From Megascapheus bottae (Eukaryota > Chordata > Mammalia > Rodentia > Geomyidae), in contig JANJXV010000153.1 of NCBI GenBank assembly GCA_024803745.1, positions 2,046,001 through 2,110,000 of the forward strand: a stretch of DNA of 64,000 nt, in the 5' to 3' direction. Both the position numbers and the translations under genes were made by a program. This document shows, in pieces, positions 52,531 through 64,000 of this stretch; the first letter of the stretch is position 1, and each line of letters begins with the position of its first letter. The notes beneath the pieces were generated by a model. The model saw only the letters and a program-made list of their open reading frames with translations, had not been told where the DNA came from and did not search any database.

Positions 52531-54063
52531 AGAGCAATCTTACTTAAGTAACAAGGAATGTACCCTATATTTATACAGACTGAAAAATTCATTAAGAAAT
52601 TAGAAAATATGTATAAAGTGCATAATTTCTTTTGTGTGTTGGCACTGGGTCTTCAACTGAGTGCTTCAGCTCTACCCCTGACCTTTTCTGCTCAAGGCTA
52701 GCACTGTACCAATGCAGCCCCAAATCAACTATCTTCAATTGAGATATAAGCGATGAATATTTCAGGGTGCTTCATGAAAAACATTTTTATAAATTGAAAC
52801 TTTCAACACAGTCTTATTTTAGTATGAATGTTGAGATGGGAAGAGACAGAAAAAGTGAAATGTTTCCTGATCCCCATAGAGAAGAGACTCAGCAGAACCA
52901 CTGTGGTCTGCAGGCTTCTTTGTGAGTTTTGTTTGCTTGTTTGATTTTTGTCAATTGTGGGGCTTGAACTCTGGGCCTGGGCACTGTCCCTGAGCTCTTC
53001 AGCTCAAGGCTAGTGCTTTAATCTGTGAGCCACAGTGCCACTTCTGGTTTTTCTGGCAGGTAACTGGGTACTTTGGCGGCTTTAAACTTTGATTCTCAGA
53101 TCTTAGCCTCCTGAGTAGCCAAGATTATAGGTGTGAGGTACCATCACCAGGCTGCTGCTCTGTTACTATGCAGGTTCTGGATCAAGAACTTCAAGTTCTT
53201 ACTTCAATTTTTTCTTCTCTTGCCTGATACTCTGCCATTTCAACGAAGCCCCAGTTCCTGGTCTTTGTTGGTTAATGAGAGATATTATGATTTTCTAATA
53301 TTCAGAGCAATGATTATAAAACCCAGCATTTTACTTACTTGAATAAATTAAGAGACAGGACCTAGTGAGATGGAAATCAAATTTTTTTTTCAAGTTGCTA
53401 TCCTGTTCTAATGCATAAGTCTGGCTATTTTGCTTACACACAAATATGTATTTTACCAATTTCTACTCTATTTTTGCTTAGCTTAAATCCACCACTGCCA
53501 TTTCATAGATTTTGTTGTTGTTGTTTGCGTTTCTTGAACTCTGTGCCTGGGCTGTTCCTCAGATCTTCAGTTCAATGCCAGTGCTTTACTACTCTTGATT
53601 TGGCCAGTCCTGGGCTTGAACTCAGGGACTGAGCACTGTCCTTATATTTTCTCAAGGCTAGGGCTCTACCACTTCAGCCTCAGCACCACTTCCAGCATTT
53701 TTCTATGTATGTGATATTGAGGAATTGAACCCAGGTCTTCGTGCATGCTAGGCAAGCACTCTACCACTAGGCCAAACTCCCAGCCCAAAATTATTCATCA
53801 TTACTATTAGCTATCTTCTTTTTTTTTATTATTGATTCGTCATGTTGCTTGGACTTTGGGCCTGGACTGTCCCTGACCTCTTCAGCTCAAGGATAGCGCT
53901 CTTCCTCTACAGCTCCATTTTTGGTTTCTGGTAGTTAATTGGTGATGTAAGTCTCACAAACATATGTGTCCAGGCTGGCTTTGGGCTTTGAACCAAGATC
54001 CTCCAATCTCAGCCTCCATAGTAGGTAGAATTACACGCTTCAGCCAGCAGTGCCTGACTGTTT

Positions 54064-54171
54064 GATGTCTCTGTCTCTGTCTCTCTGTCTGTCTGTCTCT
54101 GTCTGTCTGCCTGTCTGTCTCTCTGTCTCTCTGTCTCTCTCTCTGTCTCTGTCTCTCTCTCTGTCTCTCTG

Positions 54172-54240
<69 letters not shown>

Positions 54241-54247
54241 GTCCCTC
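54064..54247. repeat. TCTG/TC microsatellite, copy B only
   Basis: CTGTCTCTGTCTGTC units grading into pure TC. The Leu/Ser open frame across it is an artefact. Confidence 0.95.
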
Positions 54248-55274
54248 TTTTGGTTGTAAGACTTTAATTGTGCACCTGGGCAGTGTCCCTGGGCTCTTCA
54301 GCTCAAGGCTACAACCTTAAACACCTTGAGCCACAGTGTCACTTCTGGTTTTCTGGTGCTTAAGTGGAAGTAACAGTTTCATGGACTTTAGTGTCTGGTT
54401 TGAACTGTGATCCTCAGAACCCAACCTTCTTCATTTCCAGCTTTTTTTTGGTGTAAGTGGTACAGAGTAATTGAACACAGGGCTTTGTGCATACTAGGCA
54501 AGCAAACTACCACTAGTGTGCACTCCAGCGTTAGATAAGGGCTTTCTTTTTCTTTTTCTTTTTTTCACTCATGGGGATTGATCTCTGGGCCTGGATGTTT
54601 ACCTTAAGCTCTTCAGCTCAATGCAAGAGCTCTACCACTTGAGGCACATTGTCATTTTGAATTTTCTGGATTATTTGGAAATAAGATTCTCACAGATTTT
54701 TATGCCTGGGCCGTCTTTGAACCTCGATCCTCCAGGGTAGCTAGGATTACCAGGGTGAGCCACCAGTCACGGGCATTAAATTATTATTTTTTGCATGTCC
54801 TATGGCTTCAACTCATGGCCAGAGCACTATCCTAGGGCTTGCTCAAGGATAGCACTTTACTTCAGCCAGCCAACTCCCGGTCCAAATAGGCCACTCTTGA
54901 AGCTAGAATTACAGAGATCTGCCATAATACTGGCATGTTGTTATCTAAGTATATAATTTTTCTTCTATTTTTGATGGCTTTTCCTTAGTGTATATATTTC
55001 CTACATATTTTATGGAAAACTTCCTTCCCACTGGGGCCATAAGTTAAGCCTAGTGGAAGCGTTCTTGCCGAGCATGAATGAAGACCCAAGTTCAATTCCT
55101 CAGCACAACATTGATAAAAAAAGATAAAAGTGGTGCTGTGGCACATGTGATAGAACTTGCGCCTTAAGAATAAACAAAAACAAAAACAAGGATCGTGCTC
55201 AGGTCCTGAGTCTAAGCCCAGTACTGGCAAAAAAAAATTCTGCCCAAAGTAGACATTTAAACTTATTGTACTTT

Positions 55275-55400
55275 TCAAAAAATTTGTTGTTCAAGGTGAT
55301 ATACAAAGAGATTGCTGTTACATATGTAATGAGTACATTTCTTGTAAACACTGTTACCCCCTCCCCCATTTTCTCTTTCCTTTCCCCCCAAGTCATAAAT
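55275..55400 (-). mobile_element. LINE 3'-end-like fragment in copy B block
   Basis: GATATACAAAGAGATTGCTG.. then ATGAGTACATTTCTTGTAAAC and ACCCCCTCCCCCATTTTCTC. It is similar to 12890-13000 but diverged. It lies inside the 2.84-kb block missing from copy A. Confidence 0.45.
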
Positions 55401-56373
55401 TTCATTTACAACAAATATATATGTATTTTCATTCCTGAAAAAAATAGTTTAAAATGTGTTCAAATAAATGATGTAGGTTGATATATTTATCAAAATGGAT
55501 TACTTGAACTCTAAAATAAACATTCTAAGGAATTTTTCTCATAAAATTGTAGTCTCCTTCCTCATGAGAAACAGAATGTCCTTCCTGAGTTAAGAGGGGG
55601 ATGGATTCTGGTTTGTCGAATGGAGATTGAGTCTCTTTTAGTGAGATGGATGGGTCTGTATATTCTGTGAGGATGGATTCATTTTCCTCCAATGAATCCA
55701 GTATTGAGAGTACACTTGCTGCTTCCCATGGGGACATTTTCCATGAGCCCAACGTGTGCCCCTTCAGCTTGCACAATAAGTGGAGTGTTACTCTGACTCA
55801 GATGGACTGACTCTGGGTGGAGTGTGAAAGGAAACGGAAGGAAATCTGGCTGCTATTTTTCTTCCTCCATAGTATCTGCAGGTTCAACTGTGTCACACAT
55901 GGGGTTCAGAGCAAAAGGTATATCGATACGACTCTAAACCTGTTTGGTAATTTCTACAGAAGGCCCATGGTTTCTGGAGTGCAGTGATGATTCTCAGTCT
56001 CCAGCAGTCACCAGCTCCATTGGTGGGTTTTTCATCCAGAGTTCAGGATAAGCTCTTACACGATGACCCAAACCTAAGAATAGAAATAGGTACAGAGTGG
56101 ACAGAGTGGAATCTGCAAGTTGAAGTGTCACTCAACTTCCATGAGGATCTAATGGAGGAACCTGTAGAACTGGAGTTTGGACTGAACACTGAGGAGGTGT
56201 AGGGTCTTTCTAATGAGTGCTTATTCCCGAGTCCTTTCAGAGGACAGACATTACCTGGCTGACACCACCCATAAAGGGCATTTTGCCAAGCTCTGTAGAA
56301 GTAAGGGCCAACCAATATCTAGACCACATGGGCTTCCTACTCACAGGCTCTGAGGCACCCACACCAGGACTTC

Positions 56374-56669
56374 TCCTTTTTCTTGGTCTTACTGGTCACA
56401 TATTCATCCAGCTGGTCAAAAAGTATGTGTTTAGAAGAGCAGGTCCAAAGCCGACATGTGGAGCCTCATATAGAGCTTGAGTTGTGTCAGGGTGTGGCAG
56501 TTCTTGAACTCGTAGAAATCACTGGGGTAGAAGTCCATTCACATCGTATAGATGGAACACATGATGCTGTGGGCACATTCGGTACAAGGAAAGTGAGAGC
56601 CTTCTCTCTCCATCCTGAGCCTTTTACCAAAGCCCCTTTCTTGCAGGATTCTAATGCTGTGGCTGTCCT
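56374..56669 (-). pseudogene. RALGDS-like REM domain, second half, copy B
   Basis: Same aligned run as 18785-19080 (YPSDF, LYMRLHMP, DQLEE) with the same internal stop and frame change. Confidence 0.75.
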
Positions 56670-57517
56670 GCAGAGATGTGCACTTATGTGCTGGGAGGGG
56701 GGTAAGAGACACTCGAGAACAGGATGACTTTTACACCCCACTTCCAGAAGCTTCTGAGAGAGGCCTCTATGCATCTGTCCAAAGTAAACGCACCTTAAAT
56801 TAACTAAGTAAATGCTCTAAATAAATCAATAAGTGAATTCTCTAAATAAAGAACTAAATGCTCATTCCTCTAATCTTAGCCACCCAGCAGGCTGAGCTCT
56901 GAAGATCACAGTGGAAAGCCAGTCTAGTCAGTAAAAGTCTAAAGGCACTTGTCTTCAATTAGGCAGCAAAAAGCCAGAACTTGACCTATGACTCAAATGG
57001 TACAGTGCTAATTTTTGAACACCAAACGGATGGCATTTAGACCTGGGTTCAGGTTCAAGTGACAGCACTGGACCACACACCAAAATGTAAAGGCTTTCAG
57101 GTTCTAACAGGCAAAGCTATCACAATCCCTCCCTGATGGCTCAAAAGTGATTCAGCCGCCAGCTTTTCCTCTGACTCCAGTATTTCACAGGCCTCCGCCA
57201 TTAGTACTGACACCTCATTTCTTACTGGGAAATGGGATTTCCTAGGATGTCACCTAGGTGAGGGCTGCAGTTGGGAGCCACTTACTCATGCCTGAAATCC
57301 AACTTCTCAGTAAGCACACTGTTGAGACTCCAGTAGCTTGTGAGGGAAATGAAATGGCATGGTGTCCCAGTCATAATGAAGTAGTTTGTGCACTTGTATC
57401 ATGCTTAGCTCCCCTGTGAACACCCCAGTGAACCAAACAGGCTCAGAGAGGAGCCAAGTATTCCAAGGCTTGGCCAGGAGTGGTGAGCAAACATGGGTTT
57501 GGAGGGGGAACACTCAC

Positions 57518-57834
57518 TTTTTCAAGAGAATTTCCAGCAACTACTACATTGTCCTCCACTATTTGAAATTGTGCAGGAAGTTTCCCACATAAAAGAGATC
57601 ACCTTTCTGGTAGGCAGGGATCAGCTTTGTCAGCAGCATCTCCAACAGGCCTTCCTCCAGGATCCATAGGTTACAAGGCTCATTCAGAGTCTGAGCTGAC
57701 TTACCATCACACTGTATTGGCAAAACAGTGGATATTTCAAACGTAGGAATGGGACCACACTTCACACTGAGGAATTGGTATAGAGTAGATTGGAAATGAC
57801 ACACTCTAATCTCAGTATAGTCACTTGAAAGCAC
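57518..57834 (-). pseudogene. RALGDS-like REM domain, first half, copy B
   Basis: Clearest RALGDS match in the window: DGKSAQTLNEPCN aligns with ENESALNLYETCK, followed by LLEMLLTKLIPAYQKGDLFY aligned with the REM start. It ends in stops and then LLEILLKK at a GTGAGTG donor. Confidence 0.82.
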
Positions 57835-58116
57835 ACAAGAAGGTTGTAGTTTGTGGGCAGGATGATGGGTTCAAATAGGTTTCCTCTCAATATACCTCAT
57901 CTGAGTTTCCCTGGAGTTTCCTGGCTTTCTTCCTAGAGAAATGCCTGATATACTGGAATTTTGTCTTGGCCCTGATCCAGCATCTACTTCTTCAAGTGAG
58001 ACATCCATATCTCTCATGCCTGAGATCCGAGCCTCCTGACCTTTGGCAACAGCACAGCAACATCTTTCTTCCTCCTGAGCCACAGGCCAAGGGAGCTGAC
58101 TTGAGCTGGTTGTCAC

Positions 58117-60381
58117 ATACAGTGGCTTGGTTACCAGGGTTCCATATTCTGTTCCATTGTGAGGGAGGTAGGGTCACATTTCAAGGCCCAATGACCAAAG
58201 CTCCTTGCTCACAGAAGACCTCCCCAAAGACATACTGGAGGCTGAATCTCCCTTCCCACCTCACATATGGATGTAGTAAACAGCACACCTTTTTGTTCAA
58301 ATCCCAAGTCATTAACTAGGCGTAAGTGCTAGCCTGGTCTCAGGCTGAAGGAGCCTTTCTTAGGTAAGATCCAAACTTAACTGTCACTATTCCCCTTAGA
58401 CTTCACAAGACATTTTGCTTCACAGTGCCTTCTCAGCTTGCATTTTGCCTCTTGCACATTTATTTGCTAGTCCTGGGACTTGACCTCAGAGCCTGACCAT
58501 TGTTCTTAGGCTTTCTTTAGGCTATAGCTGTCCCACCAAGCCACAGCACCACTTCCAGAGTTTTCTATGTATATGGTACTGCAGAATCAAACCGGACTCT
58601 TTTTGTGTGGTAGCCAAGCACTCTACAATTAGATGAAAGACCCAGGCCATCTTGCACATATTTTTCACTTCAATCTACTAGGACGTTGTTAGGTTTCTGT
58701 ATCCTAATCTGTTTTTCTTCCTGATGAATATCTGTGCTGTCATCTGTAAAAATGCAAGTGGGAAAATCACAGAAGCATTGGTGACATAAAAAAGTCATAC
58801 AGACATAGATAAGTGTTCATTCTTTGTAGGAGAAAGGATATTTTGATATGATGATGATGACTATTTATAAATACTTAATCGGGGTTTAGACTTTGGCCCA
58901 GTGGTAGAGTGCTTGCCTAGCATCCATGAAGATCTAGGTTTGAGTCCTTAATATCACACAGATATAAAAATCCATATGGCAATGTGGCTCAAGTGGCAGA
59001 GGACTAGACTTGGGAAAAGCCAAGAGCAGTGCTCAGGCCCTGAGTTCAAGCCCCAGAAAAAACAAAAGAAAAGAAAAGAAAAGAAATGTGCTTTTTACAA
59101 GTTATTCACTCACAGCATTTACCTCTGAATTCTTCGCTTCTGCATCTTGTGACTTATCCCTTTCCCTCAATGTAGACAAGAAAAACAGATTTTATTACTT
59201 GCTATCCTGTTGTCCAATCTTTGGATATTAATTCAAAATACAATATTGCCTGAGATATTGTGTGTGTGCATGTGTGTGTGTATCTGCCAATGTGTGCATG
59301 CACACATGTGTACAGGGTTTAGGGCTTACTCATAGGGCCTGTGTGATAACCCTCAGCATCTTTTCCTCAAAGGTATTGGTCTTTCACTTGTAGCTTATTA
59401 TAGCTAATTGGAGTTGAGAGATTCACTCAATTTCTTGCCCTGTGCACTGGAACCCAGTGCTGGGTTCTCATATTGTTATCTGTAGCTATAGAGAAGCCTG
59501 AGGTCTGGGGATCCTCGTTAGAATCCAGCCCCTGAAAGAAAGTCACTGATAGAAATCTTTATCTTCAGTTAAGCACGAATAAATAAGGCAAAAGTGGAAC
59601 TGTGGCTCAGTTCCTCTTGTAGCAGCCATGAGAAAATTAGTAATTGGCAGCACCTGGTCCCTGAGAGAAATCCTTAGCACTGGTTCAAAAAAAGAAAGAA
59701 AATAATGAAAAAAATTAAAACTTGCTGAGGAATCCATAAGGATAAACGTGCCTGTGAATAATCTTGTCATTTCAGATTCCCTCAAGAGCTTAGGTCTCTC
59801 TATATTTTTTTCAAGTTTTTTTAAAGATATTTACATATTTTCTATCTTTCTTAAACAGAGATAGCCATCCACAAAACACAAACACAAACTCTCACACAGT
59901 ATACCACCCACCCATAAGTGTCTGGCTATGTATATATGTATAGTCATATGTATTGATCTGTCTCTCTATACTAATATATAAATGCATAAACATATGTATT
60001 TAGACAAACAGGAAACATACATAGATAGGTCTCAGGCATTTCCAGATTTTGTGCAAGTCTTCTGAGTGCAACTTACCATTGTATTGTTTGTCAAGATAGA
60101 GTCCCTCTATCTTTTGGCCAGCTTCTTGTCCTTTGATACTTTTTTCTGCCAGTCCTGGTTTTTGAAGGCTAGGCCTGGATGCTGTCACTGAGCTTGAGCT
60201 TCTTGCATTCAGTAGTTTATTGCAGATAAGAGTCTCATGGAGTTTCTGTCCTGGGCTGGCTTTGAATTGTGATCCTCAGATCTCAAACTCCTGAGTAGCT
60301 AGGATGACAGTCTTGAGCTACCAGTACCTGGTTCTTTGCCTCTTTTACCCTTTTTTTGGCCCCACCACAGGCATGGTATCT
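58117..60381. other. RALGDS-like 5' flank and unassigned DNA, copy B
   Basis: Partner of 20527-22804. SINEs at about 58460-58650 (-), 58885-59085 (+) and 60130-60335 (-). No gene recognised in 59086-60125. Confidence 0.65.
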
Positions 60382-60791
60382 ACCTTCCTATGTTCTCTCC
60401 ACCTTCCCCCAGACAGGGGTCTGACAGATGCTTTCCACCCACTTATTCATGTTCTCCTCTGTATTAGCTGACAGCTAAGACATGCACTCACTTGTCTGGA
60501 TGCCAAACACAAAGCCATGTGATTGTTTCTCAGTCTGGAACATCCTATCAGATTTATAGCACCACAGAGGGTCAGGTTGATGCTCCTCCAGGGCTTCTTA
60601 AATTGTTCTCATATTAATCCACAACACGTTTGTCATCACTTGTCCAGCTAATTCATGGACTAAAGCAGCATTCCCTACAAACTTAGATCCCAATACCATG
60701 AGGACAATCAAGGGTGCATTAGGAGTGTGACCTTCAGGTGGATGTGAGCCTGTCTAAGTTGGAGGGAATTTCTCCACCACAGGAAATGGAA
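60382..60791 (-). pseudogene. GAB-like PH-domain pseudogene fragment, copy B
   Basis: Partner of 22805-23215 with the same frameshifts and stop. The TEEDMNKWV run is readable near 60425-60465. One small deletion (GGAGGGAATT versus GGAGGGGATT, with 1 bp lost) is specific to this copy. Confidence 0.73.
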
Positions 60792-61527
60792 TACAAATTT
60801 AGAATCTGCTTTCATGAGGTGACAATCTCTGGCAGATGTTCTTATCAAATGTGGCACTGCCTACTTCCAGCTTAAAACATGGGGTGATGACCCAGCATAA
60901 CAGAGAATGTATTCACCCCGGCCCAACACATAGGCTGGGACCCTGAACTTTCAGGTAGCATTTGGCTTTGAAGGTCATGAGATCTTAGTCTATAAATGAT
61001 GAGCCCCCTCCCGTGAGGCATAGCAAACGGAGCCAAAGTGCAACCCAGTTAAGCACCAGATCAAGCTTCCCTTCTTCAGTAGGGTATGGTTTGAAAACTG
61101 TGCATAGCTTCTGTTTGAAGCCAGTCCAGAAAGGAAAGTCCATGAAACTCTCATTTCCAGTTAACTGCCAAGAAAAAGCCGAAGATAGAGATGAAACTCA
61201 AGAGAGCTAGAGAGCCATCTGAAAAGAATGGTTACACCCTGCAACATCCTCATTATCTGATCTTGAAAACATCTCTGCGTGCATCCCAGCATGCAGCCAG
61301 CATCTGGGATTGACAGTGACCCCTGCGCCCATTGGCAATCTGCACTGTCTCTGACATCTGTAATGTGAACCTCATTCTGTTGGGTTTGTGAAGCGGTGTC
61401 AACCCTGCAGAAGGAACCAACTGTGCCCTAACTCCCACTGTCCCCTGGGGCCCCTAGCATTCCCCCATCTGCACCCCTCCTGTGGCTTCTGATCCTAGGG
61501 AGCCCTCCTGCCCTGTCCAACACTCAC
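60792..61527. other. Unassigned DNA including copy-B-only piece
   Basis: 61165-61172 carries CTGCCAAG, repeated at 61747-61754; the 582 bp between the repeat starts are absent from copy A. The region is GC-richer than the flanks. No known domain seen apart from the candidate exon that follows. Confidence 0.6.
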
Positions 61528-61680
61528 ATGAAGTGCATATTTCTTCTCCTGGGGCAACTTCTCCACAGAGAGTACATGACATGCCCACTCTCCAGGCACG
61601 GGGAGATCCTGCCCAAGTAGCAAATCAGTGATAAGGACATAAAGTGATGAATAGAATTTTAGATCCTGATGGTAGACAGT
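61528..61680 (-). CDS. Candidate exon of unknown gene, copy B only
   Basis: The minus-strand segment of 153 nt is flanked by TGGATTTTGCAG (acceptor-like) and GTGAGTGTTGG (donor-like). It is open for exactly 51 codons in one frame, phase 0 to phase 0, reading TVYHQDLKFYSSLYVL.. and ending ..EKKYALH. I do not recognise the protein. Good splice-like borders plus an open frame make a real or recently lost exon plausible. It lies within the 582-bp piece missing from copy A. It could also be chance: other frames here are open too. Confidence 0.4.
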
Positions 61681-64000
61681 CTGCAAAATCCAAGGGAGAA
61701 TGGAATTGGAGGGGACCAGGGATCAGGATGTGGGCATGGAGCTTCCCTGCCAAGGGGGTGGGGGAAGTCACAGGCTGGGGGATGCACAGGATGATCCATG
61801 GGCCCTGTGCAGCTACTGGGTCACCCCCTTCTGCATCTCAGCCTTTGGCTTTGAGCTCTGTGATCGTCAAGATGTGCACAGTCTGTACTCTGGCTGGCAG
61901 GAGAAAGGACCCTGGGAAGACAATTGTAGACCCTTTGTGAGTGTAGGAAGGGTTAGGCTGGACACCCAGTCCAAGAGGAGCTAAAACTGGAGTCGAGGGG
62001 TGTGCAAGGAGTGGGTGTGAGGGTTGTGGGCAGTCACAGTCACGGCAGAGGTGGCTCTGTCTGTGGGGTGAGTGCCTCCCTGCAGGCACAGCACTGGACA
62101 TATCAGAGATCCACATGAAAAGGAAAAGCTGGAAATGGCACTATGGTTCAAATGGTAGAGCATCAACCTTGAGCAAAAGAGCTCAGGGACAGTACCCAGG
62201 ACCTGAGTTCAAGCCTCATGACTGTAAAAGAAAAAGAACCAGGACTATGAGATGGAACCTGGTACTCTCTTGATCTAATCAGACACAAGAAGAGGCCGGG
62301 ATAGGCTGTGGAAAAACACAGAGAACATCTTCCCCCAGCTCATCCTGTCCTGCATGCAGGGACAGCCATGTAACTAGGGCTATGGTGAGATCATCTTCCC
62401 CCCTGTGCTGCCATCTGAATTGTAGGCCTCTGTCCTGGCATGGGGTGTCCTGATGGCTGAGCAGGTGCCCTAACCCTAGATGGAGAGCAGCCACTGACTG
62501 TGGTAGCTAAGGAGAGATCTGTTCCATAGCTATCAGGCCACCCAGCATGGGAGCCATAACCACCCCCCACCCAGGTAGAGGCCAATGGTTCTCCAGGTGC
62601 TACTAACATTGCCCCACTCCTAGCTCTGGGTACACGTGACATTCCCTCCACAAGGAGCAGGACTAAGTGAAGGATCAGGAAGCTGCCTATGGGCTTCAGA
62701 TGATGGCCAGGCTGGCACTACAGATGGCCTCAATCTGTCACCACCTTCCCCTGCCTCCATCATTCCTCCATCATGCCTCTCTACCTCCCACCCATTAACC
62801 TTGGAAACCAATGAACTGGGCTCTCATCATTCCTCTCATCTCTTCACCCACCTTGCCATGTGTCCATCCCTCTGTCACTTCCACCCCACACACATCCCAC
62901 CACCAGCCACCCTCTAGCTTATGAGGATCTCAGAGGAAGCTCTTGGTGAAGGGCTTGTGACCACAAAACAGTTACTATCACCCGCTCCGGCCTGATCCAC
63001 CACAGAATAAGAACAGCCAAGCAGGCACCCACTGCAGCAGAGTTGCTCTGCTGCCACTCTGATTTCTTCATGGCCAGGACTTGGCTCTCCTCAGCCTCTC
63101 AGCTCAGTAACCAGAACATTGTGCTTTCACAGAGCCATGGCTTCCAGTCTCCATGGACACAATGATATCAAGGTGATGCCAACTTCCCCATCTCTATATA
63201 CTTCTAACTATGGGATGGGAGCTGAGGTTCTCTTCTGTCACTCCATCCGCTAAGAGGCTCATGCAGATTTCTATCCTTTGCTCATCATGGTGACTCTTTG
63301 GTTAACAAGTCACTGCTGGGCTTCCAGTTCACCACATATAGAACCCATACTCCAACACTATTCTTAGAAGGACTGATGACTTTTAAATATTCTCTAGTTT
63401 TAAATTTCTACTTCCTTCTCTCTTTCATTTATATATTTCCCTTCCTCACATCCTTCTCTTTTTTACCTTCCTTCTTTCATTCCTGGCCTTGAACTCAAAA
63501 CCTGGAGCTTTTTCTTAGCTTTTCTTTGCTCAGGGTAGCACTCTAGCTCTTGAGCCACAGCTCTACTTCAATCTTTGTTCTTGCTCTAAACTGGGAGTAT
63601 GAGTCTCATGCATTTTTCCCTTTGCTGGGTTGGTTTTAAACCACAATACTAAGATCAGGATCCTGAATATGCCTCGGATTACAGGTATTATCTAATCAAA
63701 ACAAATTCCTGATTTCTTTTTTAGACATAATTAGCTCTTTCAGGTGAGCCACCAGCCACTCATGCAAGAGCATTGCAGGATCCCAGCATTCATCTTGTCT
63801 CCAGTCTTATTCCATCCATCTCACAATGGTCATCTAAAACACCCTGCTGCATGCTTAAAGTCGCAAGGAACGTTCTCAACGCCATGAGAAGCCCCCTTAA
63901 GTTCTGCCTCAGACATGCCCAGCCCCCATCAAACTTCCACATGAGCATTTGATTAGGAGAAATTTCCTGAGTACATCATCATCTTTTCCTCACCATTCAA
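61681..64000. other. GC-richer unassigned DNA, copy B
   Basis: Partner of 23596-25842, with SINEs at about 62115-62240 (+) and 63477-63745 (-). Pro/Ser-rich frames on both strands are unrecognised. The duplication continues to the last base. Confidence 0.6.

Larger units (their letters stand above)
52654..55497. repeat. SINE-dense block present only in copy B
   Basis: 2844 bp with no counterpart at the copy A junction 16886/16887. Minus-strand SINEs lie near 52640-52740, 52940-53150, 53515-53790, 53830-54050, 54255-54530, 54560-54775 and 54790-54930. A plus-strand SINE lies near 55020-55240. A TC/TG tract and a LINE-end-like scrap are also present. Clean loss in copy A is simpler than gain of so many elements in B. 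Confidence 0.88.
55554..58116 (-). pseudogene. RALGDS-like pseudogene, copy B
   Basis: Partner of 17964-20526 with the same exon-like blocks: N-terminal exon 58116-57871, REM part 1 within 57834-57518, REM part 2 at about 56669-56374, linker 55930-55554. The first REM segment is open for 91 codons here, lacking the extra stop seen in copy A. It then meets the same TAG cluster after HNFK. The segment equal to 16942-17963 is deleted, so the end of the linker and any GEF scrap are gone. Shared lesions mean it was already dead before the segmental duplication. Confidence 0.78.

Noticed and set aside
54050..54259. Leu/Ser-repeat open frame
   Set aside because: Translation of the TCTG/TC tract.

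Overview
The window is mammalian nuclear DNA, almost certainly from a rodent. It is AT-rich and intron-rich, and it is full of tRNA-derived ID-like SINEs (box B close to GGTTCAATTCC, followed by CACATA and A-rich tails). It also carries dimeric SINEs beginning GCCAGGTG..GGTGGCTCACGCC, and L1 LINEs. The SINE style resembles that of geomyoid rodents (kangaroo rats, pocket mice). That is a recognition-based guess, not a database result. No bacterial, phage, CRISPR or operon-like feature was seen.

The window is dominated by a direct tandem segmental duplication. Copy A is 1-25842 and copy B is 32656-64000; both continue past the window edges. By eye they are about 96-98% identical. Segment 25843-32655 lies between them and has no partner inside the window. 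Each copy carries, left to right: two minus-strand KRAB exons; an L1 array mixed with inverted pieces of a RALGDS-like gene; a SINE/L1-rich spacer; a minus-strand RALGDS-like pseudogene; a minus-strand pseudogene fragment resembling the PH domain of GAB adaptors; and a moderately GC-rich unrecognised stretch.

The only gene structure close to complete is a minus-strand KRAB zinc-finger locus at 33642-28450. It has a 127-nt KRAB-A exon, a 90-nt KRAB-B exon and a long C2H2 finger exon, joined in phase by GT-AG sites. The finger exon is broken by two adjacent in-frame stops, two frameshifts and lost zinc ligands, so only a roughly 209-residue KRAB-plus-linker product could be made. Copy A's KRAB exons (859-985 and 8-97) belong to a paralogue whose finger exon would lie left of the window.

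The RALGDS-like loci (17571-20526 and 55554-58116) keep recognisable REM-domain segments but have shared stop codons and no convincing catalytic CDC25 domain. About 1.4 kb of their 5' part was copied in inverted orientation and tandemly repeated together with a 6-kb L1 (unit about 7.4 kb). The two copies of the segmental duplication then lost different parts of that array. Other copy-specific events are a 2.84-kb SINE block present only in B, a 1.02-kb deletion in B, and a 582-bp deletion in A flanked by an 8-bp direct repeat.

I found no new multi-gene system. The interest lies in the structural history (L1/pseudogene composite array, inverted repeats with hairpin potential, independent collapses) and in the KRAB-only coding potential.
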